64,000 nucleotides of DNA from Turbatrix aceti (taxonomy: Eukaryota > Nematoda > Chromadorea > Rhabditida > Panagrolaimidae). The DNA is taken from positions 5,546,739-5,610,738 of the forward strand of contig OZ017767.1 of the NCBI GenBank assembly GCA_963969345.1, read 5' to 3'. Every line of letters starts with the position of its first letter. Within the stretch, counting starts at the first letter, position 1. Below are positions 1 through 10,600 of the stretch, one piece after another. The translations under genes and the position numbers were made by a program. Below the pieces are notes generated by a model that worked only from the letters and a program-made list of their open reading frames with translations, made no database searches and was not told where the DNA came from.

Positions 1-2115
1 TCGCGAATCATAAATCTCAGGCAGTGGTAGGGACTTTTGTAGCGAGCGTGCGCGTCGTCGCTTTGCAACTGTATTCGGAGTTTGAGCATTTCTGTGGGAG
101 CCGCGATGAAGGATTGAGCGAAGCCGGCTGCCGAGCCGGCCATGAAGTGTGTTAGCAGGGAGTCCTCGTTTGACAGGTGTTTGACGACGTTGCCGTGCAC
201 GCCGAAGACGATCGCGTTGACGAATGTAAGCGACGCCAGGGGACTCGACATGCCTGGAACAACATTTTATTTTCTGGCTTTGTTTGGAGCCTAATTGACA
301 AGGCAGTAATCAATTCAATTTTATTTTTCGTTGAAGTGCATTTTTTGTCTTTTGGCCTAATTTTGTATGATTGTGAGATTGTGATGAGTTTTGCGCACTT
401 CCGATTGCATGTGCATGAGAAAATCCAAAAAAACCCCGCCATGTCGGCTTGGATTCTCGGCAAGGTTGGTTGTCAACGAAAATCTCCAAATCATCCATGC
501 AAAGACGCCGCTTGTCTCTTACAACAAACAACTTCGTCTGACACTCGGAAGATGACGACTTCGTGATTCGCTTCGTGATCGACGGTCGTCGGGGCGACGT
601 GCCCCATCGCAGCGACGATTTACGATCATCGCCGACAACTTTTGATTAATGAATAGCCGTATAATTGTCGCCCAAAATGCGTGCGCTTGATGAAAAGCGA
701 TCCAAAACAAGAGACAGACGTTGCGCAGCGCTGCGGCATGATCGTATCAGTCCGCGTGGTTGAAAGATTTGCTATTGATTACATAGCTCCGCGCGATCGA
801 CCCTTGGTTCATTGACTCACCTTTGTAAAGACCCCGGAAGTGTTCATGCTTGATGATAGAGGTGAAACAGTGCCAGGTGCCGCGGTAGAGCCCATTCTGC
901 GTCTGGAGACGGACTTTGATGGTGTCGAGGGGATGGCCTGCAAGGACCCCGGAGGCACCTGAAAGCCAAAGAAATAAAATCGAGTGAAAAATATTCAAAG
1001 GAATCCAGGTGTCGTCAGGTGACGAAACGCACCCCCAAAACAACCGGCTATGAAGTCTGTGCCTAGATCCATGACCCGGGTTTACGCCTTCGCAGAAGCG
1101 CAGGCGTAAGAGCAGCGGGATGACCTCTCCACTCGCACAGATCCTCCCCAACAGTCGCGTTGCTTGTAGTAGCCTCAGAGCAGCGACGAAGGGTGTTGAG
1201 CATCTGGAGGACACGCGTGAGCCAGTAGAACAAGACGGAAAACCCGTGACAGTATCTTCTGTCGTTGGTTGTATCGACAATTCAACTTTTCTATCTCTCT
1301 CTCTATCTGTCTTGCGTCCGTCAGTTCGACGGCGGCGGCGAAGACCGTGTAGATCGAGAGCACCAGCAGTAGCAGTAGCAGCCACGCACAGCCAGCAGAA
1401 CCTGTTGTCCAGTAGCGGTTGGTTCTGTTGTCGTTATCAGGCTGTCTATCATCATCCGTCACCGTTGTCACCGTTACCACAATCAATCCCCCCCTGCGCA
1501 GTACCCCTGCGCAGGAGGATGGAAACGGGGTGGGCTCTCCTCTCCACGCTTATTGCTCTGTCCCGCCCTCGCACTTTGCTCGGCCGCGGTCGACCGCGGT
1601 CGGCCGAGGATCTGACGATCTGACTGACGTTCGTCAGTCTGACGATGGTGTTGTCGACCTTTGCAGAGGTTTTTGGAAATCACAAAAGTGCAAAACAGGG
1701 TTCGGAAAAGCCCGGCCAGCGCCAGAAGCAGCAAGGTCATTGATGCGAACCTGGGGATCATGGATCGATCATCCATCAGCCCAGCCAACCCAGCGGACTT
1801 CCGTCTTATTTCTGGACATACACAACAAGTTGCCTGCCGCGACCAACTTTCTTTAAAAACATGAGATCAACCGTGACGCAAAAAATAACAAGTGTGGGCT
1901 CATTTGATCTATTTTTACAGACCTGCGATCAAAAACCTCTAGAAAAAACGTCACTGCATACAAAACTAAGAAATTAGCAAGCCAGAAGCGCACCAGTCAA
2001 CCCCTCACCCTTGGCACACCCACCCCCAAAACAAAATTTTTTTTTTCAGCTCACCTGCAAAAACTCCCGCTCCGTAGTGCACGCAATTCTCGTAAGCATC
2101 CGGGGGCCCGGGCAT
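1..2115 (-). CDS. Mitochondrial carrier, SLC25A29-like (3' end cut by window)
   Basis: Solute carrier of the inner mitochondrial membrane; closest in my reading to the SLC25A29/A45/A48 group (basic amino acid or carnitine-type carriers). Three exons read on the minus strand: 2055-2115, 821-958 and 253 to beyond base 1. Exon 1 starts at ATG 2115 and ends in an alanine/glycine-rich first helix. Exon 2 carries the first carrier signature, GHPLDTIKVRLQTQ, and the usual YRGTWHCFTSIIKHE loop. Exon 3 holds helix 3/4 (SPLASLTFVNAIVFG) and the second signature, variant APTEMLKLRIQLQ. The third repeat lies outside the window. All junctions stay in frame. The 1.1-kb first intron shows nothing else. Family assignment is firm; the exact subfamily and substrate are inference. 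Confidence 0.85.
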
Positions 2116-2361
2116 AGGGCATGGGTTGTTGGAATTGTTCAAGGGTCAGTGAAAGGAAGGCAGGGCGGCGATGGTCAGCCTCAGAATTGATTGGTTAGTC
2201 ACGCTCCGCTCGCAGGATCGATAATGTTGTCATAATGCCAATGCTCGCTCTGATCTATGCAAATTTGTATGAAGAGATCACGTTTATCTTCAGACAGAAC
2301 ACATCCAAAACATGCTCGTTACACATACGACAGAAAAAAAAGTGCATGCACAGGAGCCTCC

Positions 2362-3806
2362 TCAGCTGGCAGTCGTCTCGACGGTGGTGGCGGCCGCCGA
2401 CGTCGAAGGCTGTTCCTCGGTGCTGGATTCGGCATCCTTGGCGAGGCGGTTGAAGAGGTTGTGGTACCGCTTCTTCTCGGCAGCTCGGGATTCGGCAAGC
2501 GCGTTTTTGCAGACGAGAATCTGCTGTTTGGCTGCCTTGTTTTCCGGCTCGATTTCTAGGATTTTCTTGTACTTCAAAATGGCCTCGTCAAAGTCCTTTC
2601 GCGTCTCAAACGCCTGAAAATCCATGATCATAACCGAGAAAAATACAAAAACACAAAAAACAAACCTGAGCCAAACGGTAGATAGCCTTGACGTTGTTGG
2701 GATCCTTCTCGAGAACCTTCTCGAGCTGTTTGAGGCACTCGGCGGTCTCGCGGAGCTTCAGATGAACGAGCGCGCTGTTGAGTCGGCCGGAATTGAGCTG
2801 TTTCTGGAAGTCATCCTTGAATTTCTCGTCCATGGGGGTCGCGTGTTCGAGCATGTTGACGACCGAGAGGTACTTGAGCAGGGCGAGACGCAGTTTTCCG
2901 TCGCGGAGGAACTCATTTCCCCGGAGACGAATTTTCTCAGCCTGCTGGACTTTTTCTTCATCCGTGAGCTCCCAGGAGGCCTTGACCTTCTCGAATTCCT
3001 TGAGGAAAATGGTGAAATTCAGCTCAGCAGCGGGCGGCAGCTCGAATTCAGCCGGGGGAGAGCTGCCATAAGTGAAACGCGATCCCTTGAGCGTGAGCTC
3101 GCATTTTTCGTGCTTGCTGATGCGTCGGAGCGCGCGATCGACGCCCTCGGGCAGCTGGACCTCGCTGCCCTCGCCGAGCGGGAAGGTCACTTCTTTGTCG
3201 TAGAATTTGCGGCCATTGTGCGAGCCGACAGCGTGGATGGTGACATTGGCATTCTCGACGGGATAATTGTATTTTTCTCCGTCGACGATAACGGATTTGA
3301 CAATGGTGCCATCGTGATCGGGAGAAATGTCCTCGCCCATCCAGCTGAGGAGTTCCATGTCGAACTGCAGCGTCGACGACGGAGGAATCTTGGGCGGAGA
3401 TCCGGCCTCGCCGTAGGCGAATTCGGGAGCGATGGTCAGCATGCAGCGCTCGCCCTTCTTCATCGTCGCCACGCAGAGGTCCCAGCCCTTGATGACCTGT
3501 CCACGGCCCAGCTGGAAGCTGAACGGCTGCTTCCGGTCCCGGCTAGAGTCGAAGACGGCGCCGTTGGTCAGCGTGCCGACGTAGTGCATGCTGACCGTGT
3601 CACCGCTCGAGGGAGTCCGGTCCTCGTCGCCGGGCTTTAGGATCGCCTTGACCACCTTTCCATCCTGAAAGATCCAAGAATTTTTAGACGAGCGATCCAA
3701 GAATTTGTTGACGAAAGTAGGCCTCAAGAGACGTCGAGGCACATCACGCAACCCAGACACCTGCACTCACCTTGTTGGGAGAAAGATCGATGAATTCAGA
3801 AGTCAT
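2362..3806 (-). CDS. FKBP4: FKBP52/51-type immunophilin: two FKBP domains plus TPR
   Basis: Peptidyl-prolyl isomerase and HSP90 co-chaperone of the cytosol; 428 residues, near the usual size of FKBP4/5 (nematode fkb-6 type). Exons 3771-3806, 2666-3664, 2362-2613. Residues about 12-125 form a full FKBP domain (GDTVSMHYVGTL, VFDSSRDRKQPFSFQLG, GQVIKGWD, FAYGE). Residues about 130-245 form a second, diverged FKBP domain that has lost most active-site aromatics, as is normal for the family. TPR repeats follow (AEKIRLRGNEFLRDGK, LEKDPNNVKAIYRLAQ, LEIEPENKAAKQQ), which in known members bind the MEEVD tail of HSP90. It stands head-to-head with TAF10, 491 bp between the start codons. The C-terminus is serine/threonine-rich and ends in TTAS. 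Confidence 0.93.
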
Positions 3807-4297
3807 GATTGACTATTGCCAGTCGCAAAGAACGCAGAAAGCAGAATTGACAGCGAATCGCGGAGAAAACAGCGAGTCAAATGGAAGAATTGAAGCACCC
3901 GAATGTTTTTTCTGCTTTTTTCTCGAACATTCTCCGTGACAACGCGAGCGTGCGCACCGGCGTATACCATTCTGGTTGGTGGGTACAGCGTTGTTTGTTT
4001 CATCAGGTCATTACCGGAGAGAGTCCGCTGGTTGTTACGAGATTAGCGGTTGTGCAGTGCTTTGATAACAACTTGAGGCTTATTTTTCTACGTGCCGGAT
4101 AGTGTTGTTGTTCAAAGGTGATGGACGCATCCGAGAAAATAATAAAAGCATGGGAACGCATTGCCAACGAGCACGAGCAACAAAACATGTTGCGCTTTTA
4201 TGTGGTTCGAGCCTGCTTGTTTTCTTCTTTTTAAAAAAAATTCTTTCGTCGCCCTCAAGTTTTTGCGAATCGATAGCATAGTGCCTTTTTTTGCAGA

Positions 4298-4636
4298 ATG
4301 GCATCCCAGCACCCAGCGCCGACGCAGCCGACATCCACGACCCCCGCCCCCGCTGCGGAGCCGGTCGACCAGACGGAGCGCTTCTTCAAGGCCATCGCCA
4401 AGTACGACACCGCCATTCCCGACGAAGTCGTGCAACACTACCTTCGCCGGGGCGGCGTCGGTATCATCGACGACACCGCGCGCAAGATTGTCGCCGTCGC
4501 TGCGCAGAAGATGATCGTCGACACGCTCAGCGAGGCCCGACAGAAGACGTCCCGCACCGATGGCCGCTTCACGATGACGGCACAGGCGCTGCAACGCGAT
4601 TACAGGCTGCCCAAGGTGGCGAGGACGAAGCCGTAG
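4298..4636 (+). CDS. TAF10: TAF10, TFIID/SAGA histone-fold subunit
   Basis: Transcription initiation factor subunit shared by TFIID and SAGA. Single exon, 112 residues, which is short for TAF10. A proline/threonine-rich N-terminus is followed by the histone fold: YDTAIPDEVVQHYLRRGG, then DDTARKIVAVAAQKMIVDTL and a final TMTAQALQRDY helix. The order IPDxVxxxYLxRxG...ARxIxxxAAQKxIxD is typical of TAF10. The start ATG lies one base after a strong acceptor (tttttttgcag), so the mRNA is probably trans-spliced or has a 5'-UTR intron. A polyadenylation signal AATAAA lies at 4677-4682. The extended C-terminal loop and tail seen in many TAF10s are missing. Confidence 0.85.
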   Translation: MASQHPAPTQPTSTTPAPAAEPVDQTERFFKAIAKYDTAIPDEVVQHYLRRGGVGIIDDTARKIVAVAAQKMIVDTLSEARQKTSRTDGRFTMTAQALQRDYRLPKVARTKP

Positions 4637-4945
4637 TGTGTGCTGCTTTTCTTACGATTGATCGGGTGCGACTGGCAATAAATGTTCGCTTTGGCAAGGC
4701 AGTTGGCTGCGGCGAGTCGTTTTGGCGACTTTTGGTATTTTATAAAATCGGGGCAGATCCGGGGGATTTTTGAAGCATAATTTCTGAGTTACTCGTTTTT
4801 CTGATTTCACGCTGCTTTTTTTAAATTCATTTTTACGCGCGATTTTTTTATTGGATCCTAAAAATGTTTGAGTGTCGTTTTCGTTCCGTGGATTTCGTCC
4901 ACTTTTTGGGTAATGATCATTTTCTGAATCAGCGTTCCAGAATCC

Positions 4946-6085
4946 ATGCGAAATCTCGCGTTCCGCTTCGCGCGGTCGTCCGCCGCCCTTTCAATCGCGG
5001 ATGCACCGGTGCACGTCGTCGACCCTCACTACGACCTCCGCGCTCGTCTCTCCGATCCGCAGCGCTTCAACCAGGAGCTCCAGCAGCGCAGAATCACCGG
5101 CATAGACGTCGTCCGCGTAGCCGAAGGCTTCGCTCGCTGGTGGGAGCTCTACTCCCACTTCAACGACGTCGTCGACCGCAAGGTGCTTCAAACTCTTCGT
5201 CCCTTTCCCCACTTAGTCGGAACTTCCCCCGATTTCAGTCGGAAGAGGCCAGGAAGCTGCGTGGCCAGTTGCTGGACTCGGACAATCTCCTACTGGCTGC
5301 CCTGCGTCTGCCGAACGCTCTCGACGAGGGCGACCACTTTCTCGAGGCTGAGACGGCGAAGCGCGCCCACGTCAAGGTCATAAAGCGGCAGCCGACCGCG
5401 ATGCAGGTCGCCGACGCCTACGAACAGGCTCTTTTCGACATCGCGCAGCCGATTCGCGTCGATCCACCCCGCATGGTCCGGCCTGCGCTCACGGAGGCTT
5501 TTTTGGTCCCGGAGCAGGAAGTTGTACGCTTCCACGAAGGCCAGAATCCGGCAATGCACCTCGTAGGTGAGTATTGTGATCTGCGAATGTTCGTGTTCGT
5601 GAACAAATTCAATTTTTCTTGTAGGAGTATCCCCGATGTCTCTCCTAGCGTCATTTGTGAGCCAGCAATTCATGGCATCCAACGCGTTTCCCGTCTTGCT
5701 TATCTCCAACGGCACCGCCTACTCCCGGGCGTACCACGGCTGGTGCAAGCACGTCATCGTCCTAGCCGTGCTTGCGAACACCCGAGATCAGCTGCACGCC
5801 GCGCTCAACACGCTGCGCATCGACGTCGAAGACGTCCTCGACAGCAGCGTCGTAGGCCGATGTCTGACCGCCGCTGTTCTACCGGACGCGCTCCGGCTCT
5901 ACGAGGACTCAGCTGCGGAGACAGTTCTCCGGAATCGGAGAGTCGCAAGGTTCGGATCGGCGGGCACGTTCCTAAGCGAGCGGCTCAAGATCATGACCGG
6001 CGAAGAGCCCGGGAAGAACCTGGACTTCGTGCACATAGGCTTCGCCGAGCTCGACGCTTCCGTTATCTTCGATCTCACCAGGTAG
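4946..6085 (+). CDS. Seryl-tRNA-synthetase-like protein, probably mitochondrial and catalytically degenerate
   Basis: Exons 4946-5182, 5239-5566 and 5625-6085 give 341 residues. The first ~25 residues (MRNLAFRFARSSAALSI) look like a mitochondrial presequence. A coiled-coil arm region with LRARLSDPQRFNQELQQR and ARKLRGQLLDSDNLLLAALR LPN-type spacing resembles the N-terminal arm of mitochondrial SerRS. The remaining part resembles a class II synthetase core, but I see no clear motif 2 or the glycine-rich motif 3 ending in DR/ER that ATP binding needs, and it is some 120-150 residues shorter than a true SerRS. This fits a paralogue such as insect SLIMP, which is known to act in mitochondria without aminoacylation. 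Identity as SerRS-related is moderately sure; loss of activity is inference. Polyadenylation signal near 6139; tail-to-tail with the next gene. Confidence 0.6.
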
Positions 6086-6210
6086 TTATTATAATTTGCT
6101 TTTTTGGTGTCAGAGGAACGTAATTGGTCAGGTAGTGGAATAAAGACACCAAAGGACATTTATGTACAATTTATTTATTTAAAAAAAAATTATTTATACA
6201 TGCGAAACCT

Positions 6211-6810
6211 TCACATAAAATAGGGTGTGGATTGGTTTTTGTGATTTAGATTTTGAAATGTGGCTTCGTTAATGTTATACGGATAATCTTTTTGCTTTCG
6301 GTGACGCCTTTTAGGCTCCAAGGGCTTGTATTCGTCCAAAAATCTATCTACAGCTGCCTTGAGATGGTCGACGTTGTCGTTTTTCCATGTGCAAAATTTC
6401 CAGACTGATTTAAGGGTGGCCACTGCGTCGTCGTTCGATTTGTAAGAATCTAAAACGATTTTATCGTAGTGGCGTTTGCGGCTCTGGGCTTCGGCTGCTG
6501 CGCGTCGTTTGCGTTGTCCTTCGGAATCCAGTGCAGCTGCAGAACTTCTGCAATTGATAAAGGTCTCCTGGCATACGGAGTCCGGGCTTAAACTGGAATC
6601 TTCGATCGGCTCCCCTTGGCGTGGTTGACTGTCGAGAAATTCGCTAGCATTAGAATACCATTCGCTCAAAGGCGAATTAAACTCGCTGATTTCAATTCTC
6701 TGCGGGTAGGCATCAGACGAATGTTGTTGAGGACATTGCCCGTAGCTGGGCTTATTCGGTGGAGAATCTAAAGAAATCTCGCAGTCCCGAAACCACGAGG
6801 ATTGCTGCAT
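6211..6810 (-). CDS. Unrecognised basic protein, ~199 aa
   Basis: Single open reading frame with first ATG at 6810. I do not recognise it. The N-terminal half is polar with Ser/Pro/Gln (possible disordered or activation region). Residues about 95-165 contain a strongly basic stretch (GQRKRRAAAEAQSRKRHYDK) followed by two likely helices (DDAVATLKSVWKF, VDHLKAAVDRFLDEY), then another basic patch (EPKRRHRKQKDYPY). The layout is loosely that of a basic helix-loop-helix factor, but the conserved bHLH residues are not in place, so I give no function. AATAAA motifs on the minus strand lie just downstream (about 6170-6180). The 5' end is only 41 bp from a MITE, which may supply its leader or promoter. 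Confidence 0.5.
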   Translation of the reverse strand: MQQSSWFRDCEISLDSPPNKPSYGQCPQQHSSDAYPQRIEISEFNSPLSEWYSNASEFLDSQPRQGEPIEDSSLSPDSVCQETFINCRSSAAALDSEGQRKRRAAAEAQSRKRHYDKIVLDSYKSNDDAVATLKSVWKFCTWKNDNVDHLKAAVDRFLDEYKPLEPKRRHRKQKDYPYNINEATFQNLNHKNQSTPYFM

Positions 6811-6850
6811 GACGCACGAACCTGCTCGTGACAGATGAATCACAAACAAA

Positions 6851-7220
6851 CAGTGTTCCGCTCTGGCTAAAATCGACTCTCGACTCTGACTCAGAGTCGA
6901 GAGTCGACTCTTTCGACTCTGACTCCCAGAATCGACTCTTTGACTCCGAGTAAAAATAGGTTCACAGAAAATGCATCAATAAAAGCCTAAAACTGCGCGC
7001 TTTCATCGTAAACGACTTTTTATTTTACAAAATCAAAAGTTTGGCACCAAAAATGGCTATAAAAGTATATTTTCGCAAAAAATTTTCATCAAAGAGTCGA
7101 CTCTACAGAGTCAAATGGTCATTTTGTAAAAATCGACTCTCGACTCTGACTCTGACTCTCGACTCTCAGAGTCAGAGTCAGAGTCAAAGAGTCGACTCAC
7201 TGCAAACAACCGGAACACTG
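6851..7220. mobile_element. hAT-like MITE, 370 bp, with GACTC-rich interior
   Basis: The element begins CAGTGTTCCG and ends with the exact reverse complement CGGAACACTG, a 10-bp terminal inverted repeat of the hAT form (CAGNG start). It is flanked by caaacaaa on the left (6843-6850) and caaacaac on the right (7221-7228): a target duplication of 8 bp with one mismatch, the length made by hAT transposases. Inside, both ends carry many GACTC/GAGTC pentamers (6875-6950 and 7095-7198), able to fold back on each other. There is no coding capacity, so it is non-autonomous. Confidence 0.8.
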
Positions 7221-7228
7221 CAAACAAC

Positions 7229-7677
7229 AAATGATTACTGTTGGTACGGTTTTTATCGAAATAACTAGGCGAGCTGATAAAAATGAAAAGAAGACTATTT
7301 GGACTAAGAAGGTTCTCAAAACTGCTCGTCCGATTCGTTACGAACGGGCCAGTATGTTTGGTGGCCCAAACATAAAACGAGACGCATAGTGTAAAAAATT
7401 GTCTATTTCATAACGTTTTTTTATAAAAATTCGGAAATAGCGTACGAAAAAACGAAATTCGCTTCCATTAAATACCCACTATTCGACTATTTTTAAACTC
7501 CATATGCAGACCGATAAAAAAGCGCCTTGATTTCGAGAATACACACGACAAATAATTTTTTATCAGGAAAAAACAAGAAAGCATCGCATCTTCCGTACGC
7601 AGGTATGCCGGAGAAAAGGATCCAGGCAAGCACAAATCAATCGGGGGTTAGGAGAAAGAAAAAAAAGTGACAAGTTC
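7229..7677. other. Gene-free spacer between MITE and NUP98-96
   Basis: AT-rich sequence without convincing coding exons on either strand. It was searched for the missing C-terminal half of NUP96, without success. Confidence 0.5.
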
Positions 7678-10600
7678 TCACAAAGGTGGAACGATACCCA
7701 CGGATTGGGCGCGTTCGAAGAGGGTCATCCAGTCGTCGAGGCCATCGCCGGAGAACGATCCATACCACAGGAAACAGCCCAGCGACTGCATCCACGTGAG
7801 ACCCTCGTAGCACCTGGGCCGACGTCCATCAAATCGTGGACCAGCGAGGAGTTCGAGAATCTTGACCATGTAGGGGTCTTCTTTGCCCCTGAAAATCCTG
7901 GCCAGCTCCTGTACTTGGTCTGCGAGTGCGTCGCGAACGAGTCCCGGCGTCGAGGACTGGAAGAGGGGCAGCGTGAGCGCCAGGTGGTAGAGCTGAGCTT
8001 TGAGTGCCGTATCGGCGGCTTCCTTGACGTTTCCGTGGACCAGACAGGTGTAGATCAGCCGCGTGGCTTCCTGTGTGTTGGTTGGGAGTTCGTAGAGGGT
8101 GTTTTTGAGCTTCGGAGCGAGTTCTGCCCTGATCCAGTGCGAAAATCGCCTGCGTTGTTCGACGCCAATTTTGGGGGTGTTCGGAGGAAGCAAAAGAGAG
8201 TCGCAGAGACGCATGATGCTCGCGTCCTTCTGCTGCTGGGTTCGGGTCGAATCTGAAGAAAAACGGTTAAATTGACAGTCATCGCAGTTGAAAACGCTCG
8301 CTCACCTTTGGCCAGCTCACGTACGTATCTGTCCAGAAGCCTGACGAGGACAGAGGCCGGATTGCATCGGAGTGCGCGGCTGCTCACGATGACTTCAAAG
8401 TCGCCTTCGCGACGAGCCTGTTTCAGATATTTTTCGAAATACTCCTGAAATGATACAAATCGGTTGAATGCTGCTTGGAAACCAAAAATTGACAATCAGC
8501 AGGTTTTTTTGTTCGCACACGAACGCGAACATTTTTGACAGACTTTGCGAACGAACGAACAGGCTAAATTTGATAAATGCATTTTTCCAATTTTTTGACA
8601 AATATACATATATGACATAAATTTTGACATCGCTGACCCAATTTTTGTTCGTTTTTTAAATTTAACTCTGTACGAAAAGAAAAAAATTAATTTGTTCGAA
8701 AATAAATGCAAACGTTCGCCCCACCTTCATGATAGTCGCCCCACCAGAAAAAAAAACTGACCGTTAACAGTGGAACGTATTCAATGTGTCCCTTCATGAC
8801 AACGCCACTTTTGCGAATGACAAATGCGAGAGCGCTCTGGCTCGTCCAAGAAACGCGGGGCACGGCCATCCACGTCGTCCGCGATCGCCAATGCTGGCTG
8901 GGAAATCCATAAAGAACAGATTTCTTTTCGTCGATGGCCAGGCGACCAATGTTAACTGGATCGCGGGAAACCAGCGGCTTTTTGACAAAATTGGTGGGCT
9001 TGGTAGATCTGTCCGTGAATGAGACCAAGAGGGCAGGGTCCATGCGAAGCTTTTTCAGGTCGGGTTCGACTTCTTCGTTCAGGTCAACTAAAAGATTCCG
9101 GTCGTCGCAAAAATCCCAAAAAAAGCCAAAAACACAAACAAACCTTTATGAACAGTATTTTCGACCTTCACGCTGAATCCGCCGAGGCCGACTGGTTTTC
9201 CATCGATACCAAAAAAATTGGACGCATCACCGGCTGCTGGGGTGTTGGGATTCTGGTGAATTTCGCGAAAAGGCACTTTGGCTCGCTGAACAGCCACCGA
9301 CTTGTTTTTGAGCGTCTGCAGAGCGCTGACTTCCTTCGCGCTCAGAACTTCGGTATCGTCTTCTTCGTCGTCGACAAATCCATACTTGGAAAAGTGGGAA
9401 ACATTGAAGCGCCACGTCCCGCTTGACGGCATGTAATCGACGAAACTCGCGTGCATGCGTTGACAGGCTCGTTCGAGACGAGCAGTGAAGTTGAGCTTCG
9501 CCAGCACGACGGGATCCTTGACGCGTTCTCGGGTCTGCTTGTCGACGGGCCAGACGCATTCGAGACTCACCTCGGCCGGTCGGTTGAGATCCTCACCGAG
9601 AGGGGGCTTTGTGGAGTCGTCGGGATAGACGACAATTTCCTGTCGCCGGAAATGAATGATATCCGCAAAATTGAGTGTTGAAAGGTCGAATTCACCGGCC
9701 CAGAAGACAGAGCCGTATCCCACGCGACCGACAGTCAGGCCATCCGTGATGTGGACTTTTCCATTCTTGAATCCAGCCTGGAGGATTTCCAGCTTCGGGA
9801 TCGTGTAATATCCGTCATCCTCGCAAATCGACGCGTTTCCAACTGCGAATGAAATGTCGCCTGCTGTGACATTTCCACCGGTTGCCAAAGTGACAGGAGA
9901 GCTCTGGATTTGGGGTCTGACGTTCTCAGAATCAGAAGCAGGACTGCCGAGCGATCGATTGAACGACGCTCCCCGGGTCGGGGGCTCTGGCGACGTCGGC
10001 GTCGTGATGGACGTGTTCGGCGACTTCGTAACCGACGTTTCAAGGTTGCTGGCAGGTTGAGGAGTGGAAAGTGGCACTGATAGGGCAACGGGAGTGCCGA
10101 TAGCGCTATCGTCAGCGAAAGAGACCGTCTTCCGGTGAGGATCAGTCGAATAACGGGGGGTCATAGGGGTCGACTTTTTGGAGTGCAGAACGGACGGGTC
10201 GAAAGATTTGAAGGAGGAATCTGCCGTTGAAGACGAGTTTGAATCATTCGAAGAAAATCTGAAATTCAAAAAAAGTGAATGCCATTTTTTTGAAAAAAAA
10301 TGTCGCGTACCTCGGAACGACACCTCTGTGAGAAATATTGAGTGACGATCGCTTTTCGACGGGTGCAAAGCCAAAATTTGGCAGATCTACCAGGGGCTTG
10401 TAGGAGAAGCTCGAGTTCGGCGGCGTGCTCGCCATGAGCAAAGACTGATTCGAGACCTTCGAAAACTTGTTGAATTTGTCGAGTTTGTCAGCCTCGGGAC
10501 TCGAAAGGACTTCTTGGGCCAGTTTCCGCAATCTTTGCTGGGCACTGAAAATTTTTGAAGGTAAAAACAAAAAAATTAAAAAAAAAAAGTAAAAACGAAC

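Noticed and set aside
2624..3640. Long plus-strand frame opposite the FKBP gene
   Set aside because: Antisense shadow of the GC-rich FKBP coding exon; the minus strand matches the family from end to end.
6811..6849. Upstream extension of the unrecognised basic gene
   Set aside because: The longer frame would start with TTG; the first ATG is at 6810.
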